Of a stretch of 64,000 nt of DNA, positions 36,701 to 46,812 are shown piece by piece. Within the stretch, counting starts at the first letter, position 1. Each line of letters starts with the position of its first letter. Source of the stretch: Paragonimus westermani (lineage: Eukaryota > Platyhelminthes > Trematoda > Plagiorchiida > Troglotrematidae); NCBI GenBank assembly GCA_008508345.1, contig QNGE01000132.1, forward strand, positions 1 through 64,000, in the 5' to 3' direction. The position numbers and the translations under genes are program-made. The notes below the pieces were generated by a model that ran no database searches, was not told the origin of the DNA, and worked only from the letters and a program-made list of their open reading frames with translations.

Positions 36701-38569
36701 ATGTAGCTATCTTAAAATGTGTTGTCCCTCTAAAAGAATAATATCAACACTAAATAACCCCACAGAAGCTACTTATAGCCAAAACAACTGATGTTGTTGT
36801 CCAGAAAGACCAACTAAACTCTTTCCAGTTGACTGGAGAGCAGTCCGTATGTGAACTACACCACCATCATCTCGCATACTACAGCTGAACCGCTAATTTA
36901 TTAATCTTAATCAAACTACTTCTTTTCCAAGCTCTCTATGCTGAAATTGTGAGTCATTAGCCCGGTTTCCACGTTTAGACTCTGACCGCGGACATGCCGA
37001 GCACGAGGGAACTGCGGTCAGTCAGTAGCATACTGATCGGAAAAATGGGCGTTATTCAGAAAATGCTATCAACCAAACGGAACCAAGTAACAAACAAAAG
37101 TGATGACAGCACTTTAAACACTTTAAAATAACCCAGGCTAAATGTAGCCAAACTGCTTAGCTGCATGAATAAAAAGCGAGAAAGCCATGCACATTCATGA
37201 GCAAGTGAATAGACCATCATTTGGTTCAATCAAGGTAGTAAACTCAGGAAGGTTAGACGGATCAGCATGCTCCGTTTGAAGTCAATTTAGAAACTTCAGG
37301 AATTCGGCCGACAATTATCGCTTGAGTGAACGAAAGTCGTACAAACCGGTGGAACGTCTGTGACGAAAACTTCTCACTCGTGCTTGAGAAAGTAGACTGA
37401 AATGTGAACCATTCAGCTGGGAACTTGGTCATCAGGGAAACAGAGGGGCGTGGAAACTAGAGACATCACAACCTAAGTGTCGAAATCAGTAACAATCTTA
37501 CGGAGAGGACCATACACCGGTTCCTCGAATGTACCTGCAGCTAACATCTTTGGTAAACAAACTGAACACGAAGTGAACTTGTACGTTAAATTTTCACGTC
37601 CTTGTGGAGTCCAGGATCTACTAAATAATGAGAAAGCGCCATCTTGACAACCGCCTTCGCGTCGGCGTCTACTAATACACAGGATAGACCAGCGGAAGAC
37701 ATTTGCTCAGAATGCGATCGGATATGTAAACCGAACGCTAGCTTATGGACGTCCGCTCCTAAGAATTGACGTAGAGATGGTTCAAAACAGGATGCAGGTG
37801 AACAGCCTCCTACATTCGTCGACTGCACCAACTTTGAGCGCGGCTTCTTCATCGAAATTGGTCTCAGTCAACACAGAAAGTACGCGCACTCTGTAGAAAG
37901 CAACTCCCAGAAGCCCAGGTGTAGGAAGACTGCCAGTGAAAGTTGGTCTCAGCAAAAATCGGCTCCTCTTACCACACATGTCAATGGCCTCGTGATCAAC
38001 CAGACAAGTACTTCATCACTGGCACCTCACATTTTCTTGGCCGTACTCTGGAGAGCCTATAGACGCGTATGTATGTATGTGAATTGACAGAAACACTGAC
38101 AGTCCCACTTCCGCCCCAAAGTCAAGCATGACGTCGATCAGTGAGTTCCAACCTGTTGAAAGCTGAGTGGTTTTCCTGTTTGGCTCAAACGACAATAACC
38201 TAACTGGAGTCCAATAACGAGGCTTCCCTACAAAATGATGAATTGCTCGCGATTACCCGAGGCCTCCATGCACACATTTCTACAATGGTACTGACAAAGT
38301 CATTGCTTAACATGCACGTTTCTCAAGCGTTTTCGTATGCGTGGCCACTGATCATTTGACGACGTGCTCGTGTCGTTGTGGAAACCTGCATGATTGAGAA
38401 TCAGATAGAGATAGCTAACTACACTACCATTCCGAACCTTTTAACACCAGGCGAAGAAAGATGTTGCTTTTGCAGTTTTTCCCCCGGAAACTGAAGAGTT
38501 GCCCATAGGACGAAGTGGAGCCTCCCGGATACTTCCAACGAGTACTGGTTCGAGGTATTATCGGCTCAT
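33770..38569. other. No recognisable gene
   Basis: Frames are short. Two overlapping minus-strand frames at 37586-37979 look no more coding than their surroundings. Confidence 0.45.
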
Positions 38570-40420
38570 TCACACCTTGATGAACGACCATCACGTACGA
38601 CTCTGCGTCCGGACCGGTTCCTATTGGACCCCATCATTGGAGATGAATTCCTCCGACCTCTGAAGGACAGGGAAAATGGCAATCAAGGTTCCTTCAAAAT
38701 GGTGCCTAAACATCTGATGCGTATAAAAGTAGACACCTTGGCCGGTTATTTCAGTCTCTTCCTGCTAACTCAAGTTTGCTGCTCTTGTATCACGTTTGTG
38801 CTGAAAGTGCGTAACCCTTCTCCTCCCGGACAGTTGAGACCTAGTGCCGTATTTCTAACGCTCATAAGTCGTTTTCATAGGATACTGGTCAATCATTAGT
38901 ATATGTGTTTGCAACTGCCTGCTCTTCGATTCACACTTCTTTACCGTGATAGTTGCCTGAAGGCGACCTCACTACTCCACGTGCTCCCCGGAATTCATGC
39001 ATCACGTCTTCCACCCTGTGTGCAACATTTATTGACGCGTCCAAAGCGTTAGGTTGTACATCATAGGACTCGATTATCATATGGGCTGACGCTTTTGATG
39101 CTCCCCTACTTCTAACACACCACATTGCCGATTCCTATCCAAACGCTTCCACCATACGCTCATGTTGTCCGCCACAGTGGCCAACTGTCGCTGTTACTAT
39201 TCATTATGGGAATGGATGAGGTCTTCATCCGATCTCAAACGTAGCTTGGCTACCAGTTCCACGATACACTATTCAACAGTTTCGTGTATGCCAATGATGT
39301 GATCCTCCTGACCGACAGCCCGATGCGTCTCTTCGAGAGGCTTGCAACCGCTGCTGGTGCTCGGGAGTTATCCAGCCTAAAGATCAACGCACGTAAAACT
39401 ATACGTATGATTATCTGAGACAGTACCTGGTACCGAAGATGAATCACTCGCCAGTTCTGAGTCGAGTCCACCGAAAGACGCCCATGGCTCTGAAATATGC
39501 AGTCCGCCACTTCGTTTGGCTGTTGCTCCGCCTTCTCGAGGACACGCCAATCGGCTACATCCACATCCAATTCGTTTGGGTGGCCTGGGCATTCTGAGTT
39601 TGTTCACCATTATTCCTATCTTGCGCGAATTGCAGGTAAGACGACTACTTTGCAGTCAGTTTCCACTAAGGAGGAACGAAGTTAAAGTGTATTCGCTTGG
39701 CCTTATCATGAGGGACGACAAGGTCACCGTACGCGTTCACGGTGTGGTGATGACGAATAAGGAGGAAGCCTTTGGGGCTTGGATGCATAAACATTACCAT
39801 ATGCTAGATGGTTTTGGTATTCAGGAACTGTTTCACTGTTCATTCTACATTCGTTAACTCCAGGATATATTTTCGTGTCTCCCATCTCCCATGCGGTACT
39901 CTCGGAACTAAGGTCTCGAATTCTCCAGGTGGCCCAAGTTAAGACTTAGTACTCTGTCGTGGCAACTGCGGTGAACCAGAAAGCCTCGTTCATGTTCTGC
40001 AATCGAGATGGATTATTCACGATGTGTGCTGTGCTCGGCGGAGCCAGGTGGCCAAGGGCCTGCTGAAAAGACTGCGCAGTCTGGGCTACACAGTTTTTGA
40101 AGAGCTACAATACTGATGACAATCTGGCTCATCAAACTCGAAGTTACTGCGGTTCGTGAAGGCTCAATTGTAGTACTGGATGTCAGTATAGCGGGTGACT
40201 ACTGGAGCCAGTGTGTCTGGACAGACAAAGTTATGCGGTATTGGACCGACTCTCATAATGCCACCATTCAGTCGGCCGTCCAAACTGTGGGGTGTTATGT
40301 GGATTTTATTTCATATTCACGTGTGACCACTCCCTTTGGTGGAATAATGTTTCCTTCCTCTTGCAATGCGATTCGCCTACTGGAATTGCTTTAGTGCGTA
40401 TTGACTTATCATGGTCCCCT
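38570..40420 (+). pseudogene. R2-clade LINE: reverse transcriptase, zinc knuckle and REL-type endonuclease
   Basis: Read in order on the plus strand, across frameshifts: LLDPIIGDEFLRPLKDRENG and KHLMRI..DTLAGYFSLFLL (38620-38780); NPSPPGQLRPSAVF...RFHRILVN (38810-38898, the 'PxxFRPI...RxFHxIL' block); FIDASKALGCTS-stop-DSI (39025-39075, RT motif A with its Asp); and FVYANDVILLTDSP with LKINARKT (39281-39400, where the active site reads YAND for YADD). After that come GGLGILSLFTIIPIL and VRVHGVVMTNKEEAFGAW. A CCHC-like knuckle (CRGNCGEPESLVHVLQ, last Cys replaced by Arg) lies at about 39955-40010. The sequence ends with VREGSIVVLDVSIAGD (about 40150-40200) and DKVMRYW, the restriction-enzyme-like endonuclease that follows RT in R2/R4/NeSL-type LINEs. 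Several stops make it dead. Confidence 0.85.
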
Positions 40421-41477
40421 GAAAACGCATGACACATTTGTGTAGAAAAGCTGGCAATAATTGTTGCCACCCTCTGACGGTTGTCTGACTATGAAAGGCA
40501 TTTTCCTGTCCCGATGCGCGAGCACTGACTGTGATCATACCGGTGCCTTAAAGAGCCTCCGACTCTGAAAGTCTTTTTCGCTGTTCTTTCCTTCTTTTCA
40601 AATATCTCACAATTCTTTTTTATTTGGTGAGTGAATCACTAAAGTTTGGCAATCCCATGAAAAGACATGTCAGTTGTTCAGTATCGATAGATAGGCACCA
40701 CATTTAATATACGAATCAATTCGGTTTTCCCTTGTTCACATTTTTGCTGCTTATTTTGGGGTCACCGCTTGTTTTTGCTTTCCAAAATAAACGACAACAA
40801 TTTGTGGACTGCATTTCTCCCTATGTGTAGATAATTGCGGATAATTGTAAGTGAAACAAAGCGACAATATTAAAACTTATATGCAGAATAAATCAGATAA
40901 CTATGAGTGAAATTTCTAGAGATTTGTGAGTAGTATTATCAGTTGTGTAGGCAACACGTCACCGTATTTTCGACAGCTAATGAGATCATACAGCGCCATC
41001 GTTCTTTTTCGGACGATGCAGCTATGCTACTCCCAAATTCCTGTCGTTTTGTTTACATAGCTCATGTACAAAATGAATTCCGATTCCTCTTCCAAATTCA
41101 TTGATCATGTTGTTATTGCACATTACGATAGTGTTGCGAAATGATTCAAAATGTTGACCGAAGAAATTGATGTTTTTCAGAGTCCAATGTAGATAGCAAA
41201 ATGGTCAATCAGGCCCGATTAAGCCTAGGTTTATATTTTCGTATACTGCTGGGGGGGGGGAAATGCCTAGCACGAAGATGTTTAGCTTTCTAAGTTCACG
41301 AGTGTCCCGCTGCCGCGCAATCACGTTATCAAACGAATGATGTTGGCAGCTTCATTGGTGAGTTCGCGTTGTGATGTCGCTTGCAATCAGCTGGAATCAA
41401 TCGTTTGTGATAATCAGCTTGCGAATCGCACACAAGTGAAGCAAACGATTATTGTTCTGGTTGACTAAATCAATGCC
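40421..41477. other. Spacer between two LINEs; nothing coding
   Basis: This probably includes the 3' UTR of the R2-clade LINE at its left end. There is a G10 run at 41251-41260 and no recognisable gene. Confidence 0.4.
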
Positions 41478-42140
41478 TTAGGGTCCGATGACTTCTGGCC
41501 AGCCATCCCAGCCACGCCCGACTCGAGCGTTCAAGTCATCCAGAACATACAGTCGGTCATTCATCGGTGCCAACCAGATTGTGGCGGACAGCTGATCATA
41601 GAACTGGTTCTTTGTATCACCAGTGTGGCAAGTAGTTGGACCGTAAACGTTAATAAGTGTACCACACTCACCTCGGCCGAGTCGCATGCGCATCGACAAC
41701 ATCCCAGGGCTGATGCCATGCGGTTCGCCCATCATCAAAGCACTGATGTGACCATCGGTTGCAAAAGATACAGCATACTCCCGAGCACCATCTGCCGAGA
41801 AACCTACTCAGTAGAAGGTGTACCCGGCACCTGCTTCCCCAAACTTATCTTGGTCTGCAAAACTTGTTTCATTCAAGTCCGTTACGTCGATACCGTAGTA
41901 ACTCAGTTCCACAACAATCAGCGTGGTTTGTCGTTCCGGCTGTCCTGTGGTTCTGCATCGATCCAGCAGCGTGCGCACGTTATACGTCTCAGTGGAAAGC
42001 GTCTTGTGTCCCCGAGCGTGTCTCAAGTGAGTCTTTGTGTTACGGAGACTGGAGTGAGCATTGTCTGTTCTAGGATTCGTGCCGCAGGGGTAACCAGAAG
42101 AAGGGAGTTCTGGGAGATGAGGAGGGTTTGGTAGTAGCAT
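41478..42140 (-). pseudogene. EN-RT-C2H2 LINE, endonuclease part (inverted)
   Basis: This is a single minus-strand frame of about 220 codons with only one stop inside (TGA at 41808-41810, where the family has Trp). From 42010 it reads STETYNVRTLLDR (usual 'STWNVRTLLD'), IVVELSYYGIDVTDLNETSF (usual 'ALSETRF', with the catalytic Glu kept) and GAGYTFY-stop-VGFSADG. Then come MRMRLGRGECGTLINVYGPT, KNQFYDQL and DRLYVLDDLNARVGRGWDGW (usual 'LIVLGDFNARVG') to 41490. The domain nicks DNA for target-primed reverse transcription. It has the layout of the family whose RT lies just to the right on the opposite strand, so the two are probably parts of one rearranged insertion. Confidence 0.85.
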
Positions 42141-42244
42141 ATTTTCACCATTCCACCCTGTTGCAAACAGCAGATATGGCGACCCGAATTATTCCGGGTG
42201 ATGGCCGAGGCAGTATGGTAATCGGTTTACGTTGTGTACTCATG

Positions 42245-43540
42245 ACTTTTGAGGACATTGGATGGTGCTAGAAGACCTAGACTTAGGCAGAAGGGCGAGT
42301 AGTTCGTCAGTATGATTAGAATGTTGCATGTGGATATGAGGACAAAGGTACAGTGAAGTAAATCGAACTCTGGTGCTTTTGACATTGTATCGGGCGAAAA
42401 TCAGAGTTGTGTCTTAGCCCCTAGCTTTAATCATTCCAAATCTGGTTGTCATGCTAATAGTTTCTCAGCAGGACTTGGCGGAGGACAGCGTTGAGGTTCA
42501 GTACCGGGCGGATGGGCGCCTGCCAAACACTCGACGGTTCGGAGTTTCTAACGGGCCACACACCTCAACAATGCACAAGCTTCACTTCGCAGATCACAGC
42601 GCGCTGTTCGGAACAGTGAAAATGAATTTCAGCTACTGGCCACGGCTTTGGCGACCGTCGCATCCAGGTTTATAACGGATACCGATATATTCAAGAAGTT
42701 TTATTGCTTTCAGCCAAATCCGGGTGGAAGTGTTCTTCTTGCACGTACGTCTGTAACTTCCATCAACAGAGAGTTTACGAGAGCTGCAGGGGAAATTGCT
42801 ACCTAGGTAGCAATTTGTTGGCAGGTCTGGCCGCCAACCGCATTTTAGGAGCTTGTGTAGCAGAGGCTACTGTTGCTTTGGACGTCGCGAAAGACCTATC
42901 TGGAAGAACCACAGTCCGAAGGTATCCACTAAGCTCTGTGTCTACCGGTTAATGATGTTGTCTATACTACTGTATGACAGTGAAATTCGGACGTTGTATC
43001 AACGGAATATGAGCTATCTAGACCTTTTCAACTTGCAAGGTCAAAAGCGCATCTTGGGTATTCGGTGGTTGCACATGGTTCCAAACAATGAGGTACTGCA
43101 GCGACCGAACGTAGACGGGATGAGAGCCATTTTGACGTTGAATAAGGTTTGTTGGCTAGGTCACGTCCGACGAATGGGTAGTGACCATATTTCGAAGCAG
43201 CTGTTGTAAGGACAAGTGAAATCAGGTGAGCGAAATTCTGGTGGTCAAAAGAGGAGATATGAGGATGTTGTTCGGGTAGGTCACACACGTTGTAACGTCA
43301 ATTTTAGATGTTGAGAAGGGTTAGCTTTGAGCCAGACGGTTTAGATAAACATTGTCCGGACGAGCGTCCGCAATTTCAAAGCGCAGTACGCAGGGGATCC
43401 ATCGATGCTCTAGATCGTGGTGACAGACTATACGCATTGAGACGTGTGCGGTCGCAAATGCGCTGGCCTCTTGGGATTAGTGGGTCGTCAACGTACCCCC
43501 AGTACACAATTGGCTAAAAAACAACAAGTACGTTGCCTTC
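42245..43540 (+). pseudogene. EN-RT-C2H2 LINE, RT C-terminal half and zinc finger end (copy 2)
   Basis: In order, with several frame changes: HWMVLEDLDLG (42250-42290); FVSMIRMLHVDMRTKVQ and NQSCVLAP (42305-42425, usual 'GVKQGCVLAP'); VEVQYRADGRLPNTRR, then TMHKLHFADHSALF (42490-42610). The last is the active-site block, where LFADD has become HFADH, so catalysis is lost. Then KVSTKLCVYRLMMLSILLYDSE, YLDLFNLQGQKRILGIRWLHMVP and NKVCWLGHVRRMGSDHISKQLL (42920-43209) follow, the thumb-side blocks of this LINE type, then KRRYEDVV. The end holds a degraded copy of the terminal finger (43440-43500) that has lost a histidine to Arg (VGRQRT). Confidence 0.85.
42793..42816. repeat. 24-bp perfect palindrome inside the LINE
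   Basis: The twelve bases AAATTGCTACCT at 42793-42804 are followed directly by their exact reverse complement to 42816. It sits where the LINE reading is disturbed, between the RT active-site block and the thumb blocks. Confidence 0.9.
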
Positions 43541-44098
43541 AAATTGGTTATATCACTTATAGTCATTTTCCGTTGCTCGCATCGACTAACGACCACTGTC
43601 GTTTAGCAACTCACCCGCTCCCCTTTTCAGAAACGTGGATTTCTGTGGCCTTCTACCCTGATTTCCGCCAGCTTTGTTGATGTACTGTGTGACAAATATT
43701 ACGTCTGTTCTCTTCCTGTCCATCCTTTCATTTTGATGTCATTCCATATCTTCTGTAGAATGCACTATCATGTATTTCTGTACTGAAGCTCATTATATTT
43801 TCAATATTTTTCGTCCCAATTTAGATCTTACTATTGAGGTCTCTGTTTATTTCCGGAGAGACAAGGGCTCCACGTTTTTGCTAGCTTATCAACTGGCTAG
43901 CCAAAATTGGCTGGCTGGAGACAGGAACCTCACTTACAGACCTCCTGGTCTTATTCCTTCGAGTTTACATTGGATACGTGATTTGTGTGTGGAACCACAA
44001 GTGGTTCAGCGCAAGCCAATTATCACGATGGTTAAGTGAATGTGCCTTTTGAATTCAGTCACTGCGACAAGAGAATCCAAAGCAGATATCACCAACCA
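43541..44098 (+). repeat. 3' UTR of the EN-RT-C2H2 LINE, copy 2
   Basis: This aligns with 28152-28715 over its whole length, in the same orientation relative to the coding end. The two copies have clearly diverged, with many substitutions and small gaps. Together they mark the family's 3' end at about 44098 and 28715. Confidence 0.8.
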
Positions 44099-46317
44099 AG
44101 TCTGATATAAACATTCTACCACTTTCTTATGTCGTGTAGCTACCGTACGCCTTGGATGTTCGCCTTACTTTAATAGCTTATCTATTATTCTAACGCCCAG
44201 TTAAATCCGCTTACATTTTTCGGGAATATCGCTTAATCTTCTCGAATTTTCTACACACGTTGTCGGAAAGCAATGATGTGTTTCCAAATCCTACGGCATT
44301 ATTCTTGTTCTGCACCCGACGGTATCATTGTTCAGCTGTTTTAAAGGAATGGTGTTGTAAACAGTTATCGAAGGAGTTCAATTTGTGCAGTAAACTTGAC
44401 TGACGTTTGATACCATGCAACTTTGTGCATTTGATAACCAGTTAGTTCGATGCCTTTAGTTTGTTTCCATTTTTGTCGTCCTCGAATGATGGCGCCTTCA
44501 CAATAGACGGTAACCGCGGCGGGAGTTTGACAGAGATAGACTTTATAATCACACTACTTGTGAGTAATCAGGCAGATACGCATTGAATTGTTATAGCAAT
44601 AGAATGAATAGTAAACGGCAAGCTTGGTTAACAAGGAATCAAGAATTGATGTAATTCACCCACGAAGTTGCCACTGACATCTAATTAGCCATCCGTTTTG
44701 TCTCACTATCACCTGCAATGTTTGATCACGGCTAGTGGTGTTGTGGCTAGGACTAGGGATGAAGAGTTTGTCTGACTCCATTCTGGATTGGACGTCCGAA
44801 GCATAATTGTGGGATTCAGAGAGGTGGTCATGGGAGTGGGATCCAAAGCAGACAAACGGAGCAGGCCAAATAAAAGCCATATCACTTAGTTGAGTGGGAG
44901 ATGACTATTATGGTGGCATTTTGAACAGATCATATGGTATTGAAAATGGCAGTTGAAAAGGTGGCACTGACCACCCGTCTTGCCTATTCTGTTGGCTTTC
45001 AAGAAGCACTGGGTTTTGTTTTTGGTCTGCCACCATGAGCAGCTATGCAAAGAGTCCTGCTAGGACCGGACAAAGATCTGAACAAAGCAGACTGATAAGC
45101 CAGTCCATAGGGGGGTGTAACCAGTAGCCCGGAAACAATTCAACATCGATCTGTTCGCCGGTCGAATAATTGTTGGAGCATTATTTGAAGTGTATGTTCG
45201 GCTATAGTTTGAAAACCCTCTGACTGTGCACCAGGTCAAAGGTGAAGGAAATGTTGAATGTAATGGACATTTAACCGTATTGTAGAAGACAAGCCCACAA
45301 TATAGGAAGGCAGGCGGGGATGGTAGCGATGTGTGGTACAAATGTGAGAATTCTGGACACTAGAGGAAGGTTTACCAGATGAGAGGGAAAAATGCGGTAT
45401 TTGAACAGACGTTTAGCCACGTGATTATTGTCCAAAATCGAAACCTGAACAACAGGTGCGATAAACAGGACAAGAGTTCTGACTAAGATGAAAAACCAAT
45501 GGAAACTGGCAGTACTTTCAGGTCAACAGAGAGTGTGACGATGTCATTAAACGGTTCAACAAAAGGGAGAAGTTTTCAGTCGTTTGTTGAAGATAGTCGA
45601 ACACTACGTGGAATTCAGCTCGAAGTTTGTAACCCAGCAGAACGCGATCTCAGTGTCTGTGGCCATCCCGCCATACGATTGTTGATGTGGCCCAAAGCGC
45701 TCAAGAACGAACTGCGCACGAAGTTGTTGATGATGAACTCAACGATTCAAAATACAATGAGATTTTAAAGAAACATTGGGCGGTTTCGGTAATAAGAAAG
45801 TACAAACTCGAGCCAAGGAAGGTGATGCTGGTTGTATCCAAATCAACTTCAACTCACGAAAACCGGCTATTGAATGAACTGATTTCTAAGTACCGATAAC
45901 TTTTCCCTGAAGACCGAGACTATATGGTTAGTGTGGGCACATAATTCAAACTCTTAGTTGAGCCAAACCGATTCAGAATGTTCTGTCCGGAATAATTCTG
46001 ATGTGACTGATGCCGGGACCTGCTGAAACAAGTTAGTTACGTGAAGGATAGCCAATTCACTTCACTGAAAAAGAGGCCTGGTTGAAATCTTAGATGGTTT
46101 TGCCGACTTCAGAGTGATATTGCAATCGTCAAAGTCATGAGTATCCTGTTGATGTAAAATTCTTATCCAAGTTAGAGAATTAAAGGGTGCTGACCTCCTT
46201 AAATCTGAGGTGATCATACTGGTGGGCGTCAACTGAGCAACGGGATCGAAACATGACAACCCTCACTTGAAAAAGCGACATCGGTTAAGCCCCCAATTAT
46301 TTTGATGAACAGACTGA
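44099..46317. other. No recognisable gene
   Basis: Two overlapping plus frames at 45499-45899 are the most gene-like items here, but I recognise no domain in them. Confidence 0.4.
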
Positions 46318-46385
46318 GATTTGAGCTTGAAAATAAACCAAATCCCCGACTACTCATCAGTAATCTAAAATATCGCCTTGCAGGT
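46318..46385 (+). repeat. Truncated copy of the hammerhead SINE tail
   Basis: This matches the 3' end of the SINE at 46749-46810: GCTTG(A/C)AAATAAACCAAATCC, then CGAC(T/C)ACTCATCAGT, and later CCTTGCA. The tRNA-like head and ribozyme are absent. It lies about 170 bp upstream of the full copy in the same orientation. Confidence 0.75.
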
Positions 46386-46565
46386 TTAATGAGTTCTGTG
46401 ATCTCGACCTGTCTCGGAAGTCCTAATCGCGGGGTTATCGATTGGAGTTAACAGGCAGTAACTGTGTCTCCTCTCGAGACGATCGGGCAACCTGATCATT
46501 GCTCACAAGCGAGAGTGGTTGAGCGTTCAGATTTGATCATTCGGTCGTGCCTAATGTGAGGTGAA

Positions 46566-46620
46566 TGGCGCAGTGGTTAACACGGTTGCCTCATGATTGG
46601 AATGTCCGGAGTTCAAATCC
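46566..46620 (+). promoter_or_regulatory. Internal pol III promoter (A and B boxes) of the SINE
   Basis: The A box at 46566-46576 fits TRGYNNARNNG and the B box at 46610-46620 fits GGTTCRANNCC with one change. This predicts a transcript that starts about 10 bases upstream and reads through the hammerhead. Confidence 0.7.
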
Positions 46621-46638
46621 CGGCCGTGGGAAGGGTAT

Positions 46639-46683
46639 GCACTACTGACGAGCTCTAATGAGAGCGAAACTCGAGTCTAGTGC
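46639..46683 (+). ncRNA. Hammerhead ribozyme, type I
   Basis: The elements occur in hammerhead order. The stem I left strand GCACTA (46639-46644) pairs perfectly with the right strand TAGTGC (46678-46683). The core CTGACGA is at 46645-46651; position 7 is C, which the core tolerates. Stem II is GCTCT at 46652-46656 with AGAGC at 46661-46665 around an AATG loop. Core GAA is at 46666-46668. Stem III is the palindrome ACTCGAGT (46669-46676), followed by C46677, so self-cleavage is predicted between 46677 and 46678. In one molecule stem III could form only two or three pairs. Very short stem III is known in retroelement hammerheads, and the palindrome could let two molecules pair. All invariant core bases are present. 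Confidence 0.88.
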
Positions 46684-46812
46684 TTCTTTTCGAAAGAGGC
46701 TGGCTGGAAAGTCTATCTGAAGGCGAACGTTGCGATCAAATGTGAGTGATGGTCAGCTTGCAAATAAACCAAATCCACGACCACTCATCAGTTTGTATAT
46801 ACCTTGCACAGA

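Larger units (their letters stand above)
46557..46812 (+). mobile_element. tRNA-headed SINE carrying a hammerhead ribozyme (SM-alpha-like)
   Basis: The head has an A box TGGCGCAGTGG (46566-46576) and a B box AGTTCAAATCC (46610-46620) flanked by CCGG/CCGG, which can form a T-arm. Their spacing of about 33 bp is right for an internal RNA polymerase III promoter. A hammerhead follows at 46639-46683, then about 70 bp of body and a tail (46749-46812) shared with the truncated copy at 46318-46385. It has no open frame, so it is non-autonomous and would need LINE enzymes for retrotransposition. A tRNA-like promoter plus a hammerhead is the layout of schistosome SM-alpha elements; relationship to that family by sequence is not shown here. 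Ends are approximate and no target duplication is evident. Confidence 0.8.

Noticed and set aside
45687..45899. HENRLLNELISKY near 45855-45895, like the start of a nicotinic receptor subunit
   Set aside because: Only about a dozen residues agree, and a stop follows at once. The upstream frame has no signal peptide and downstream frames show no receptor blocks.
46350..46365. CTGATGAG on the minus strand in the SINE tails (also near 46790)
   Set aside because: No GAAA follows a stem II in either copy, so it is not a hammerhead core.
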